DNA of 64,000 nt, from NCBI GenBank assembly GCA_034670405.1, contig JAXDDX010000001.1, positions 6,498,001 to 6,562,000 on the forward strand. The letters are read 5' to 3'. The stretch comes from Hoplostethus atlanticus. Its lineage: Eukaryota; Chordata; Actinopteri; Trachichthyiformes; Trachichthyidae. Under the pieces are notes generated by a model, which was not told where the DNA came from, made no database searches, and saw nothing but the letters and a program-made list of their open reading frames with translations. The translations under genes were made by a program, and so were the position numbers. Positions 28,451 through 41,876 of this stretch are shown piece by piece (within the stretch, counting starts at the first letter, position 1; every line of letters begins with the position of its first letter).

Positions 28451-29619
28451 CTATAATATTAACTGAGCAGAAAAAAAGTAGACGGTTGAGTAACATTATT
28501 GCTACAAAACTGCACTGTGATTTATTTTCAACCCTCAAACTGAGCGTCCAACACCGTGTTCACACGTGCTCATGGTGTCTGTTGACACACAATGAACTGG
28601 TAGCCCAGAAACCACATGATCTCAATAGGGTGGAACACAATGGGCTGGAATCTCAAAGGACTCCTTCGACAAAGTTGTAATACAAATACTGGCAATGCGG
28701 CAACATAGATTTAATTTCATCTTTTTCCTGTTTGATAATGTACAACAATGGAAATATAATCAAATAGCAGTGACTGCCTGCGACACCCTTGTGTGCAGAA
28801 TAATATACCAATAATTTCTTAGATTGAATTGAATATTTTGTCTGGCACATGCAGGATGAATAGACAATTTCCTTCATAATCTAATGACATATGGGCAACA
28901 TTTATCTACATCTGGTTCCTCCTGGCACCATTTTTTTCTCTCTAACCAAATGGCCAAATTGCCTGTCTACCTCAACTGACAGGTGGCCACCCTGCACTGA
29001 AAAATTTAAATCACATTTTATGGTTAGTGAGTGTCAATTGTCTCTCTGGACAGCAATTCCAAAAGGTGCTGCAATGCCACATGCTGTCTTTGACACAACA
29101 ATTAGCGAGAAGATAAGCTCACACACACACAGTATTCCTGAATCATTTAATGAACAATAGAAGCAAGAACTCTATTAAGCCACAGAATAACTTGGTTTGG
29201 GGAACATTTCTGTATCCACATATGTTCATGAAATCAACACTAATTTTGAGGTGATTTTTATTACCATAATTAATTGCTCACAGTAGTTCAAGCTGCAGGG
29301 TGAATAGTGCTTTTCATTGCTAATCAGACAGCAACTCATCAGCACCCAGACAGCATACCTACTGAAACAGAGCACAGGAGCATGGAAAACCAAACACACG
29401 CGTACGGACACACATAAAAACAAAAACAAAACAACAATGGTTAAAAGGACGCTGCAGCGACTCACTAAGACAGTCAATCAGACATGCAAACATGCACAAA
29501 ATAGTGACGGTTCAAATTTGCTGCCTGAGTGACTAACCAAGACCACAGAGCCTGGACAGATGAAGACAAAGACATTTCACAGGAGGAAATGCATGGCTCC
29601 AACCAGCCAAGCAGACTAA

Positions 29620-29920
29620 ATTGACCTATTCCTTAATCGCTTTTAATGAAGACAATGTGAGCCCTGAGTGCCACTGAGACCTCGAGCACTGGCGCTGCCT
29701 GCGCACACTGCCGCAAACTGGCTGCCACACAAATGAAACAAAGCAGAGCTGCTGATTTTTAATTCTAAATTGTGAATTTCAAATCATCTCTCCCGGAGAC
29801 TACCTTTCCCCCAGCAGACATTCTCTAATTTGTCCAATTAATGGGAATAGTGTTCCAATTAAAATGTCATATCCAAATGAATTTAATTTGAGATGAAAAC
29901 TGCCTGACTTTGGTTGGTGA
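29620..29920. promoter_or_regulatory. Candidate conserved non-coding element
   Basis: Repeat-free, with several ATTA cores (tttgtccaattaatgggaat, ttccaattaaaatgtcatat) next to a GC-richer part (ggcgctgcctgcgcacactg). Enhancer-like texture only; no conservation data. Confidence 0.25.
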
Positions 29921-30840
29921 GACATTTTTAACAATCAGCGGAAATGAGCAAAGCTTATATTAACATCCGACTATTTTTCTTCTTACCATAAGATCATGTT
30001 CAGAAATATAAATGGCTAACTTGATTTATTGACATGTTATGTTCTCATTATTGGCTGTGTAGTTAGCAGTAAACATTACAATGATCAACACAGAATGCAT
30101 TCTTGTGGGAGCAGGATATTTGGATCTGACTGGCTCTTGTGTCCATTCATCCCCAGACCTGTGTGATGATGAGAGTCTATGTTTTGTCAGCTCCCACCAA
30201 GAGGCAGCTTAGGGATACCACTGAGACAGGGAGGTCAAATCAAATTAAAACCTTTTGATCACTCCACTGTACAACATCACAGCCGGCTGCCCCTTTCTAG
30301 CTATTATGTAACTCCTAACATCTGTTACTTCTTCGCAGTCTTTATGTCCGGCCTAAGAGCTGCAACATTATGCAATGGGTTAGAACAAGAGCTTAAATCT
30401 ACACGAAGACAGAGCAGAGCACCTGCATGGTTCAGACAGACATGCAGGATGGGAATCTGTTTCACCAAATAACAACCAAATCAAATAACACAAGGATAAA
30501 GGGTGTAGCGTGCAAATTGGATGACTTTTTCAATCTCCCAGGTGAAATAACTCTTAGTTGCTGAAATGTTAAATGAATTAATTTAGCTTCAACCTCCATT
30601 TTCTGCTGGGCCAGGACTGGTAAAAATGTAGGCAGACAAATGTTCTCATCTCTTGTGGGAATGACTAGCGGAGGACATTTCCCTGGGAATATGCGAACAT
30701 TCTTTATTCGGCATAACAGTTCCAGCAAACCTATTGTTTTGAGTTGACAAGGTGCTCCATGGAAGCACGTCGGCTCTTATATCAAATTCGCCATTCTGAC
30801 CTTCGCCCTAGTTTCAAGTGGGGGAAAAAAGAGCGCACGT

Positions 30841-30905
30841 GAAAGAGAGAGTGGGAGAGGGAGAGGGAGAGTGAAGACAGGAGAAGTTACAGAGAGGAGA
30901 TTTCC
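30841..30905. repeat. Purine-rich (GA/GGGA) tract
   Basis: Almost all purine on the plus strand (gagagtgggagagggagagg). It starts directly at a CACGTG E-box (30836-30841). Confidence 0.85.
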
Positions 30906-33440
30906 AAGGACAATTCCAACTTCCTAATGGAGTCTCCAGAAGCTGGAGACTGGTATGCCAGTAAAGAGGAGGGCAACAGGAACAACGGCTCCCTCTGGGG
31001 TTAAAAGCCTCTTAGTCTAACTTTGGTCAGGCCAGTGGTCAAGGGTACCAGCAAGATAACTAACCGGATATCTGGTAGGACAACTGACCCATCTACTGTA
31101 CATCCTATGAAGTTAGGATGAAGTTACAAGAAATCCATATCTAGCTGTTGAATATTGCTCCTTTCTTTAGGAAAAAAGTGTCTTCACACGCTACACATCC
31201 AACACTGAAGTTGGTTTCCTTTCTACTTAGATGTCCACGTCATCCCTCTTGGTTTGCATATAATTCTGACCTATAGAAGATTAATAGCCCTTGAAAGGCA
31301 AACTGTCAAGGGGGGGCTGATTTAAAACACAGCTGCATATTTTGTTATTAGAGACCTCACAATTCTAAGTTATGTTAAGAAATCATGTCTCGCAGATTGC
31401 TGCTGAAGTCACTTTCTTGTATAAAATAATGAATGAGCCGGATAGAATCGTTTCTGCTTTCCTCTATGACATCATAGTGCTATTTGGCAAGATGTTACAT
31501 GCACTGATAAGGAATCAGATTTACAAAAGCTTGTCAACATTATTGTAAGGCGATCTTAGTACGTTCTGCCAGACTGAATAACGTCCATACACCTTCATCA
31601 TTAAAACGTGTGTGTCCAATACTGTATTTTGCAAATATTCTATTTCTATATTCACTTGTGCCCTTTACACAGAAGTTATGGACATACTACACTCTATCAC
31701 AGAAGATACAAAAAAAAGTCAAAAGACTGTCATACTGTTACAAATCTCTTTTGTTACTTCCAGCCTGAAAAAGTGCTGAAAGTATTGCTATTGCACTGCT
31801 TTCCCCATATGCTTCCAGACATCATCAAAAGCCTATTTTTACTTTTTATTGGTAAATCATCAACTTTTATTTGAAAGTAAAACAAATGACAGACGTTTCA
31901 GCCCCTTGGCAGGCCGTCGTGTGGGCAGGACAGCAAAGCCAGGCAGCCTGACGAATGCCCAGCCAAGCCAAGCTGGAGGGAAGTAAAAGACACTCCTCCT
32001 CAAACAGGCCCGTCAGCTTTCAAAAAAGCAGCCATTAGCGAGTGCTCATCAAGCGGGAGCAGGGGCCCGTCCATTCCCTCAGCGGAGCGGAGCAAACGGC
32101 AGGCCACAATGCCTCTGTGGGAGGAAGGAGGCGGAGGACTACAGAGATGAGCCCTGGACCCAGTGGTGTTTCTGAGCAGAGTCAAGCCGCACGTCCCAGG
32201 CACACTCAATTCCCAGCCCAACTGTCACTGCTGGCACTCAGCTCAGCCCCTTCAAGCACATAATCTGTGCTCATATGGCTGTTAAACACCACACACTCCG
32301 GTCCTTCACTCATCCCATGCCATGGTATTGTTGTGTCTGCCGTCATTCTTTCTATTATTGAGCCATTAAAGGATTTGGATAGACAACCGTTTATCAGCAT
32401 ATGGTATCTTGATCAGCAACAAGGCATCTTCAGGACAATAGATTATTTGCGCATCTAGAAGCTGGTCAACTCTTCAGGATAATTCAGGAAATATCACTTC
32501 TCAATAGTCTGTTTTGGAGTATGACTATCTGAATCCTTTTGCTCATTGACGTCTGCATCATGTGAGAGGTGACTGAGATTCTTTCAAGTTAGAGGGAGAA
32601 TCATTGCATTAATCTCAGTGAACATGGAGGGGTCGAAGGCGGCACTCTGCCATGCTGGAGATTCCCACTGACGCCTATCTCTCCTGATGACAGAGCGATA
32701 ATGTCACATGGGCCCAGGTGAGCGAAAAATGGCAGCCTGCTTGATGCCCAGCCGGCTGCTTTAATTGGCTAAAACAAAGTAATTTGAGAGCAGTATGGGG
32801 GGCATGAGGGGGTAAATGATGGGACAGAAGGTCATTGCTTCTCTTTTACTTGCTGTGTGCCATCCACCAACACTCCCAGCATGCTCTACAGTTAATATTG
32901 AGATCTATTATACACTAGCCTTTCACCATCTGCTTTACACACTGAGAAACTGTGCTACACTCCTTGTTATTGAATTAAAAAAAAAAAACATTATTTTATT
33001 ATATGTCCATTTGAGGATATAGCAGTATGCTTTGATACTTGGGATCATAAGACATTATGATGTTAAAGCAACAAAAGAGCTTCTAACAAGCAAAGACCAG
33101 AGTCATTTTAAACTGATCTTCGTGTCCATATGACAAAGAACAGGGCACAATAATGCATGATGGCAATATAGAGAGTATTATTTTAATTTTATTTCAAACT
33201 ATACACTTATAGTACAGACTTATTTGTCTGACCACCTCAGGAATGGAGGTCATCAGAAGGAATGAAATGTTGGGAACATTAGATTAAAAGTTTAATTTCT
33301 GAACTAAAGCATATCCAGAATATGAAACATACTGTATGAGACATGCTAGGTACATTCTAATTGCGTGATGCATTTGTTTTGCCCCTAATGCCCATCCATA
33401 CTGTTCAGAACCCTCAATCAGAGAAACTGCTAGATGAAAA
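30906..33440 (-). other. Intron sequence
   Basis: A GC-richer stretch at 31890-32260 (ccagccaagccaagctgg) and one candidate conserved element at 32600. No coding exon recognised. Confidence 0.45.
32600..32810. promoter_or_regulatory. Candidate conserved non-coding element
   Basis: Repeat-free stretch ending ctttaattggctaaaacaaa then gtaatttgagagcag. Same reasoning as other candidates: unique sequence with homeodomain-like cores in an otherwise repeat-dotted intron. Confidence 0.22.
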
Positions 33441-33445
33441 AAAAT

Positions 33446-33477
33446 TCAATAATTGTCAATAATTGTCAATAATTGTC
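33446..33477. repeat. 10-bp tandem repeat (TCAATAATTG)3
   Basis: Three exact copies plus a 2-base partial. Confidence 0.95.
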
Positions 33478-33674
33478 CTTGGTAAAATGTATCAAGGCTT
33501 CCACAACAGAAAAATACTGGATAAAACAACAGGTCATAACAAAAGGTCTTGTATTTTCTAGTGTATAACCACCTTCATATGCAGGCCTGTGTCAACGGGG
33601 TACATATTATTACTATCATTACACACTGTGTGTGCACGAGCCCAGAAATGTGTGTACTCAAGCGTGTACTCAAG

Positions 33675-33770
33675 CGTGTGTGTGTGTGTGTGTGTGGGGG
33701 CACGTATTCATGCATGCAGGTACATGTGTGTGCATGCGTGTCTGTGTGTGTGTGCTTGTTTGAGTGTGTT
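33675..33770. repeat. Compound GT-rich repeat
   Basis: (GT)n then gtgcatgc and tctgtgtgtg blocks; preceded at 33652-33675 by two copies of the 12-mer gtgtactcaagc. Alternating purine-pyrimidine throughout. Confidence 0.9.
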
Positions 33771-34511
33771 GAGATACATGATGCACCTGTGTTGAACAAA
33801 TGACCCCCATGCCTGTGTGGGTTTCTCCCAGGTGTGGCTGATGCATGGATCATGTGGTGCAGAGTGCTCGGGGCAACATTGGCGCAATCGTCCTGGGATC
33901 ATCTCTGAATGTGGCCCTGAATTTGCATTGAGTGGTGGAAAGGTTCACCTCCTCAACACAGTCTACTATGCATCTGAGGTGCAGAGGAGGTGCATGCTAG
34001 ACTAACCCCCTGCAGGCAGAATCAGGTGTTATCTGTCTGACTAGGGACACCACCATCAATCTCTCCTGTCCACTTTCCTTTGCCCAGAATCAAATCAGCA
34101 CAGGGAAATACATCTGTGCTGACGATGTAGAGACAAGATATGCAATCTACTGTATCAGACTCATGCCGTGTTTGCCTGATGTTCGGATTCAACTACATAT
34201 TGCTGATAATGTATTTGTCACTGTATGCAACTGGCATAGCCGCAAAATTGTCAAAGAATATTATTATAAAATGAGATATTGCCATTCCTCTTACAGATGC
34301 ATTAGCTTCCTCAACTTTTGCACACATATTAGTGTTACATTGCCAAGAGGAGCTATGAGCAGCTATATTCCTGGTGTTACAAGTCAACTAATAGCTTTTA
34401 TTCATCAAAACATACAGAATGCATAGTACAGAGTAGTACAGTAAAGAGTCATTGAGAGTCATTATAGTTACAACAGTGACCTTCTTTTGACAGAAGATTC
34501 AGGTGAAAGTT
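33771..34511 (-). other. Intron sequence between the GT repeat and the LINE fragment
   Basis: No RT motif is readable here, so it is not assigned to the LINE, though a decayed 5' part of the element could extend into it. Confidence 0.4.
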
Positions 34512-35690
34512 TGATTTTAACCCTTTTAGATCTTGGTGCAGGCTTTGTCACTGTAAACTGACTAGAATTGTAATTCTGGGTTGGCATCAAAGACATAGCA
34601 TATAGAGTCATTGATTCAGCTCATACCTCTCACCTAGAACATTACCTGTCACTATAGAAAATTCCTCTTTATCATCAACACGTTACCTATGGAGTTCCTC
34701 AAGGTTCAATTTTAGGCCCCATCCTATTTTCCATTTACATGCACCCACTTGCTCATGTCATCCGTAAACAAATTATTTTCTTCTGTTGCTACACCTTACA
34801 TTGCTAAATAAAACCTTGAAAACCAGTGGCTCAAACCACCTAGCAACACTGCGATCAAGTGCCAAATCAAAATCCACATTTTCTGTAAATCAGGAGTAGT
34901 TTCATGGTGTCCTGTTGATCAGGTACATTCTATGTAACAGTGTAACTATATAACTATGTCCTAGGGTCTAATCTGACCTATGGCACCTTTGATGCTGGTG
35001 ATACCCCTCTCTCTTTCCTGTCTCGTTTCACTGTAAACTGTCCAACAAATCAGACATGGCATGAAAATAGCTTTATTTTCCCCCCAAACACATTTGAATT
35101 GTTTCATAATGAACTAGGTCAGCCAATGTGAAACCAGCTGCCAGAAATTTGGGAGTAATTTTTGATGCTGATTTTAATGAACAGGTAAATACAGTGATGC
35201 AGTCTTGTGAACAGATTTTTATCATTTAGTAACCCGGAAAAAGTAATTAACGCTTTTATTGTAACTGTCTTTATTTTGGCATCAATCAAAAGTCTATTCA
35301 CATCTTCAGCTTGTTCAAAGTACAATGGTTAGGATTTTAACTAGTACAAACAGATGAAATCACGTCATTCAAATTCTGGCATCTTTTCATTGGTAATTGA
35401 TTTTAAGAGCACAGGTTTGGCCCCAAGCTATATTGCAGTCCTCTAAGCCCCCTTTGAGCCAGCATGCAGCTTCACATCCTCCCAAAGTCTATACTTGAAA
35501 CTAAAGATGAATGGGCATTTACCATCAAGACCCCTATGCTATGGCACGACCTGCCTGAGGAGCTTAAGCTAGCAGAATCAGTACCTTTTAAATCACTTAA
35601 AACCTATTTTTATTGACCTGCTTTTATGTGATGTCTTTTATCCTACTGTTTCTCTACACTGTACAACAAAAAAAATCAAAAATCAAAAAT
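34512..35690 (+). mobile_element. Degenerate LINE reverse-transcriptase fragment (L2/CR1/Rex1-like clade)
   Basis: Remnant of a non-LTR retrotransposon ORF2. At 34523-34558 the translation LLDLGAGFVTVN matches the RT palm motif A block (family form LDLSAAFDTVDH), but the catalytic aspartate in the FDT position is lost. At 34688-34741, in the same frame, YGVPQGSILGPILFSIYM is a near-perfect motif B block. The following FxCYADD box is decayed to CYTLH. After at least one frameshift, WHDLPEELKLAESV followed by FKSLKTYFY and a stop at 35614-35616 matches the C-terminal end of L2/Rex1-type proteins. The copy ends in an A-rich tail with aaatca units near 35668-35690. It is 5' truncated, carries several stops and cannot make protein. 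It lies antisense to rora. Exact family needs a repeat-library search. Confidence 0.85.
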
Positions 35691-35750
35691 GAGCATGCTT
35701 CCTTTTAATTAATCTGTAAAACAAGGCTTTACTGCTGACTATGCCTTGGG

Positions 35751-35766
35751 CCACTAGGCGGCAGGG
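35751..35766 (+). promoter_or_regulatory. CTCF-like motif
   Basis: ccactaggcggcaggg matches the CTCF core CCASYAGRKGGCRS with one mismatch. It lies about 60 bases beyond the LINE tail, so it could also be part of a dispersed repeat. Occupancy is not shown by sequence. Confidence 0.35.
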
Positions 35767-38700
35767 AGTTAAAAAGGAGACAACAGCACAGCGAGAGTGA
35801 AAGTGAACAGAGAGATGCAGAGGAGAGCAGGAGGGGCGGAGGTAAGTGAAAAACCTCTGTTGACACCTGGTCTGTCTGATAATCTGATCTGTGTATGATG
35901 GCTCAGAGTTTGAAAGGCACTTTGTCCAATTAGAAGAGTGCAGCAAATTTCCACCTGCCCCTGACAGAGATGAAGTGGCTCTTTCAGAAGACATTGTGGC
36001 AGTGAGCCAGCTAAGAGAGCCCAAACACTGCTAGTGGAGCAAGCAGAAATTAATGAGCATCACAAGCCACACTCGTTTAACACAAGATGACATAGAATGA
36101 ATATTCCCCCAGTTTAAGACTGTCTATGGTAGTTTATGGAAGAGAGTAAGATGAAGGAAGTTTTGTGTTAACTGTTAACATGTGATAAGAACATGTTTCT
36201 GAGGTTGATGTTTCTGAAAGACTGAAATTCTGTTGGTTTTGGACATCCGTCTACCTGTCACATTTCTCAGAGTACTGTCCTTGTTTAAACCAAACTGCAT
36301 CTGAACTACTATGGTAGGTTCATCATTTGTAAGAGACCACGACCTATGGCTATGGAAATGACAGCAAGGCAGACAAATCAACCACTCGGCATGGCTAAGA
36401 CCACCCAACAGAAAGACCAGTTACAAATAGAAACACCTCCTATTTTTCTATGTTAATACAATTTGAATGCAACAGTACTTTGCAATGTAATTATTATGCA
36501 TTTGTTATTCTTTCTGATGTACATTAAATTCTCCTCAGTTTATAGTACAATGTATGAGGAAACGACAGCAACCAAAGCCTTCTATCTTCCTATTTCTGTA
36601 TGTCTATTTCTGTCTGTCACATAAAAATAGGCTTTTAACAACCCAGCATGGCGTTAATTATTGCTCCTTAAGTACTACATTAGTAAAATAAAGTAGCAAA
36701 TATTGATTGATAAGACAGATTATTTGTCAGTGAATGAGAGCATGATTCGTGTTCCATACATGGTGAAGAGTGACTCTAACTTTCAATCACTGCCAGGGAG
36801 CAGCACAGCAGCATTGATTGAGCCCCATTGTGGCACACTCTCTGTCTTGATACGCGTCCTACAGCAATCAATCCACACACACAAGATATGAGAGATCAAA
36901 TATTCATTAGCAACTTATTCAGATTCAAAATCTGTTTTTTGAAAATAACAATGGGATGGAATAGTCTTTGACAGTCTCTGACAGTCTTTGACAGGCAGAT
37001 TACAATGATTGTATTACACATGAAGTACGGCCAATTGTGATCACATTTTACAGCATCAGTTTGAGTTGTGTTCATTATTGTTGTCTCCCAGAGAGAATGT
37101 GGTTGAGGAGCTAGATTACTTAACAAAGATTATAGTGTTATGGATAATCACAACGAGACAAATGGCCTCTTCAGTTTCATAAATACTCAAGCAAAGACGC
37201 TGTATGCACACGTGTTTATAATGTCCAATCTCATGTATTATGGACAAACATGAAGGTCAGTAAAGACCTCTGTCCTTGGAAAATACACCCTTGACTACTG
37301 TGAGGTATTTAAATAAGAACAAGCTAATAGTTTCACACGGTATGATTCAACATGATTAATACTTATGGGTATTGTTTAACCACTCCAGTCCATTGGCCCT
37401 CTGTAATTGGCAAAAAAAAACTGAGAGATGGGCTCCTATGTTAATAATTAGTTGGTTCTGCACTCTAAAAAATTCTGTCCAACCTCACCAGATTTTAATC
37501 AAAGGCTGAAAATAGTAGCTGATTGTAATCGGCACTCAGAAGTCACCAGGGGTGTTTGAAGAGCCCGTCAAGCCTGAGAGTGGAGCTAATTCGATTAAGT
37601 GGCGGCAGTACCTGGAGGGGACGGATCTGTATCTCTCCCTTTTTTATTTATGAGATTAAGTCGCGCTTGTTACTCCAATATAAATAATCAAGCCAACAGA
37701 AATGACACTGATTTTCAAGTTGTCTTATCTTTCATGTCTCCAAAAGTTTTTGTTTTTCAGGTGTCAGAACCAACTTTGTTGAGTAATACTCTAAGAGTAT
37801 TGATGCAGCAAAAAAGGAAACAAAGGAAATGATACGCGTCCTTAATAAGGTTAATACCTTAACCCATGTGACAGAACCAAAGGAACTTCAAAGTATATAC
37901 TGGAAAAATGTTCTGCTCCTGCTACGTGTATTCTTCATTATAATTTGTAAAATGTGTGAGTGGATTCTTGTACATTAAACACAGTGTCAAGTCCAGGCAT
38001 GTTAAATAATGCTGCAGAGACTCACAAAAAGAAGTTAATTACACAAATCCTCTAAACAGGTTGGTTTGGACCGAGTCAAATAAAGCTTCAGCAATAAACT
38101 ATTCCTTCTACACCTTCTTCACCCAGTGGCAATTTTAGCCATGTTTAATAACTTGTAAAGACATAAGTACAAATATTATTGCACAGTATTTACACCAAGA
38201 TAACTGCATAGGGGAAGATACATGGCTTCCTCTGTCTCTCTACTGTGCCTTAGCCATAGCTACTCATACACTCTAAACAAGACAGAATGCAAGCTTTTCC
38301 ATTTTCTTCTTGTTCTGGTGTCACAGGCATCCAACACTCAACATACTCAACACACAGTCCTTAACGCAGCGCTGCCGGGAGAGCCGTTTAACCTACAGTA
38401 CGCAAGATGAACAACAGCTAAGGGACTCTTGAGGTGTTGTTCAAATGCCACAGACCTTACACTGTTACCTCTTGCTGTTTTAAAGCACGCACATGTGGGT
38501 AATGTCTGGGAGAGCCCCTGTGGCTGGGAGACCCTCAGAGCTTTTTGTCTCAGTGTTGTGCAACCTGCACTAAGAGGCAGACTTGAATGGCTTTAGGTTC
38601 ACATAACTTCAATGGGAAACAGCTTGTATGTATCCAGACGTAGGAATGATGGTTTGAATGTTATGACTGGTCAAAGGTTTTGACGCGTTCCCAGTTGAGT

Positions 38701-39339
38701 GCTGGAAATTTCCGGCCCGAGGAGCTTACCTACCTGGTCAGGAGCTTTGCATTCTCCAGACTGGTGGAGCTGTGAAAGGCTTGGCCCTAGATGTAACACA
38801 AGAATTCCTCTGAGTGATCCTTTAGACCCCTCTCACCACCTCTCTCCCTCTAGGCCTCTTCTGAGGGGCCTATTTCATATCAGAGCAGCACAGAGCCAAG
38901 CTACTCTACAGCAGCAGTACTTAGGTCACAGTGTACCGCATTAAATTTAGACTCCTTTAACACCCTCCAATAATGCATCTGGAGTATTACCGGTCATTAC
39001 TATTCAGACTTTTCTATCTAAGATACAAACTTCTGTAAATGGGCCATAGATCTGAGCCATCATTCACCACTGGAGATTTCACATCAAATCTGGTGCCTGT
39101 CACCAGCCGAAACTTCCTCGCCAGCCCCAGTTGAGCCACTGGTGATTAAACTCCAAAATAAACTGTCCCACAAGAATAAAACTTTCAGATTTGGTCTAGG
39201 TTATACTTGGTGTCTCTAAACTTTTTTAATTAATACAGCCAATCAGGGCTTACCCTGCATTGACTATATATATATATATGTGAACCCAATGAACATGAAA
39301 ATACAAATTACCAACTAAATGCAGTTACACCGCAATAAT
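35767..39339 (-). other. Intron sequence, nothing specific
   Basis: Unique AT-rich DNA with one 10-bp tandem repeat at 36963. No features recognised. Confidence 0.5.
36963..36994. repeat. 10-bp tandem repeat (AGTCTTTGAC)3
   Basis: Three copies, the middle with one change. Confidence 0.94.
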
Positions 39340-39548
39340 TCTCCGGCTTTGACTCCATTCTTGCAATAGTGTAACGTTTAGTCTACGGTCATAAAGGATG
39401 TCTTGTCTGTATGTGAGGTCCCATTTTGTTCTGCAGCTAGATTGCAGTGTGTAACTGTCTTGCAATATGCCAGCACCAATTATCCTAGTCACATTCCTTG
39501 CGCACCAGTTGTACTTGGAGAATAAAAGTAATTCTGATTCTGATTGAA
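39340..39548 (+). repeat. Interspersed repeat 3' end with 'gattctgattctgattg' tail
   Basis: Ends with cctagtcacattccttgcgc, a tacttggagaataaaag stretch and a short (TTCTGA)n tail. This matches the 3' end layout of a common teleost non-LTR repeat family. The upstream limit is estimated from the start of the coherent sequence and may be wrong by tens of bases. Confidence 0.55.
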
Positions 39549-40274
39549 ATGGTTTCAAATAACCTGAACATTGTTAAATTGAGATTTCTGTATCATGATT
39601 GTGAGTGCTACAGGATATAGTTGATGAAAACATAAATATTTAGAAAAACATTGGCAATAATAATACATATGGATTTCAGTCATGTGAACTTTGAAGCTAC
39701 AGGCCCAGATGTTTAGGCTTAATGATAATCCTGGGTCAAGTGTTGAACTCGTTTTCAAAAGCATTCCTGGTACACATAATCGGAAGACAGTTTTCACCAG
39801 CAGTGTGTCTGCAAAGCAGCTTGCTACAATAAAATCCACGGGGGTCCTTTCATGCAGGTTCCCTGGTACCAAATACAGCACATGTTGCAACATAACCACA
39901 TAACCATAGGTTATTGTATTATTACTTGCATCCTTTAATATGACAGAAAAGAGAGATGCTAAAAAAAATTTTTTTTTAAATCATTTAAAACGTATGGTAG
40001 TTATTATCTATAAAGTAGCTAAAAAATATATGTACTTACTTTATGAGCAATTACAGTAGTAGCAGTGCAAAGCAAATGGTTTAGAATCAGAATATAAAAA
40101 ATAAACTCAATATCATATTTCATTATTTTTATTTTTAACTTTAACCTTAAGCATATAGGGATATAAAGCACTGGGCTCTCTTTCAGACAGGCTAATAATG
40201 TTGGGAAATGGAGAAGTAAAAATGGGGTTCTACATGCATGCACCCATTTTACACTGAAAATCTGGACAGACATA

Positions 40275-40308
40275 CAGACAGAGAGACAGACAGACAGACA
40301 GACAGAGA
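40275..40308. repeat. (CAGA)n microsatellite
   Basis: Tetranucleotide tract with slight interruptions. Confidence 0.93.
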
Positions 40309-41829
40309 CCTACAAGACAAAGTCCCAATCAGTGCTCATTTAACTCCTAATTATTGTAGCCGTGTCTTATCTTGACACTCATAGGTTCATGCTCATTACT
40401 TAAGCCTGGTTCAGAAGAGGGTGATGCACAAAAGAACATTTTAAAAGTTAACGCCGAAGTCTAAACTAAGAGCAGATGCCACCGTCTATGCAACAGATTG
40501 GTGTATGTGTGTGTGTGAGTGCTTATTCAATGAGGTACTGGTCATCTCCTTCAGTTTAAATAATGATTTTGATTTTGTAGACAGTTGAACGCAGGAGAAC
40601 AGAATGCGTGGGTATGTGAGTATATGTGAATAGGTCAATTACTGAGTATTGACTTTCAATAGGCTAATTGTAGCCAGTACGTTTAACAATGTAACTCCTA
40701 GCCCTTGAGCTAACACACAACATAAGGCTGTCTGACATCAACAAGAGAGTTTGTGACATTACCACCTCACCCACATCTAAGAATTGAAAATAAAGGAGGG
40801 ATAAAACCCAGTATTATGTCATAGGCAGACTGCCAGGGAGAACGAGATACCTAATGGAGTTCCTCTCCCGGATCTGTCCAGGCTGAGAGCACGGCTAAGC
40901 CTATACCTGTATCCTCATGCTCTCCAGCGGGCAGGGGACCCTAATTCGTTGAATTTGAGAATGCCACAGCCTCACTAATGTTGCTGTCCACTTGAGTGCT
41001 GTGTGAGCCCCATGCCAACTCCAGGCTTTCTGAGATTTTGTGTAAAACCTTTTTTGAAAGCCTCTGCTTCCCTGCACCCTATCCGTCTTCTGTCAGCAAC
41101 AGCTAAATACATATTGCCACTCCAGCCGACAACTCTCATTCCACTCTCCACAAATAGAACTGTTTGGTGAAAGTCACGTTTTGTGTTCATGAAGAGAGGA
41201 CCAAGTAGTTTCATACTATAGCTTTTTAATTTGGATTAGCGACTACTCAGCTACCAAAACTGCCGTTCCAGGCGTGGTTTGTTGTCCACTACGCAACAAG
41301 CGACAACAGTTGGCTAGATCTTTTTTCTATCGAAAATAGTAACACAACTAGTGATGGAAAAATCTACTAAATAACTAATATTATAGCATGGTAAGTTGAA
41401 AGCTGTTTGGTATATTTAGTGTGAAAAGATCAGAGGAGTGATGATCTAGATATTATATTGAGGCAGACTGATAAACCAAATGTAGTGTAATATTCTCCAC
41501 TGCAGGAAACCACGCTGCACTTCACCAGGTGACAGCTCTCACAATGTACCCGCACAATGAAAACAACATAATGTTATCTGCCATGCTTGCTGATACACTA
41601 TTAGAGCTGTTTGCCTCATACGGCCAGCCATCAGTTCCACCACTTTCTCCCTATTGTGGGAAAACGATGTTCAGATGACTCGTTAGACACTGAACACGAG
41701 TATAACAAGCATTTACAAAGCCGCAGCATAAGAAGCACCAGAAAAACAGACTAGTGTGGTCAATCCCATATCCGTAACATAGCCTACTCGGATCTTCATC
41801 ATCCAATGCAGTCTACTACTACAGTACTA

Positions 41830-41830
<1 letters not shown>

Positions 41831-41872
<42 letters not shown>
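41831..41872. repeat. (CA)n microsatellite
   Basis: Perfect CA tract of about 42 bases, 2.7 kb into intron 1 from the rora donor. Confidence 0.97.

Positions 41873-41876
<4 letters not shown>

Noticed and set aside
33446-33477. Regularly spaced short repeats considered as CRISPR-like
   Set aside because: Direct 10-mers without spacers, in a vertebrate genome; an ordinary short tandem repeat.
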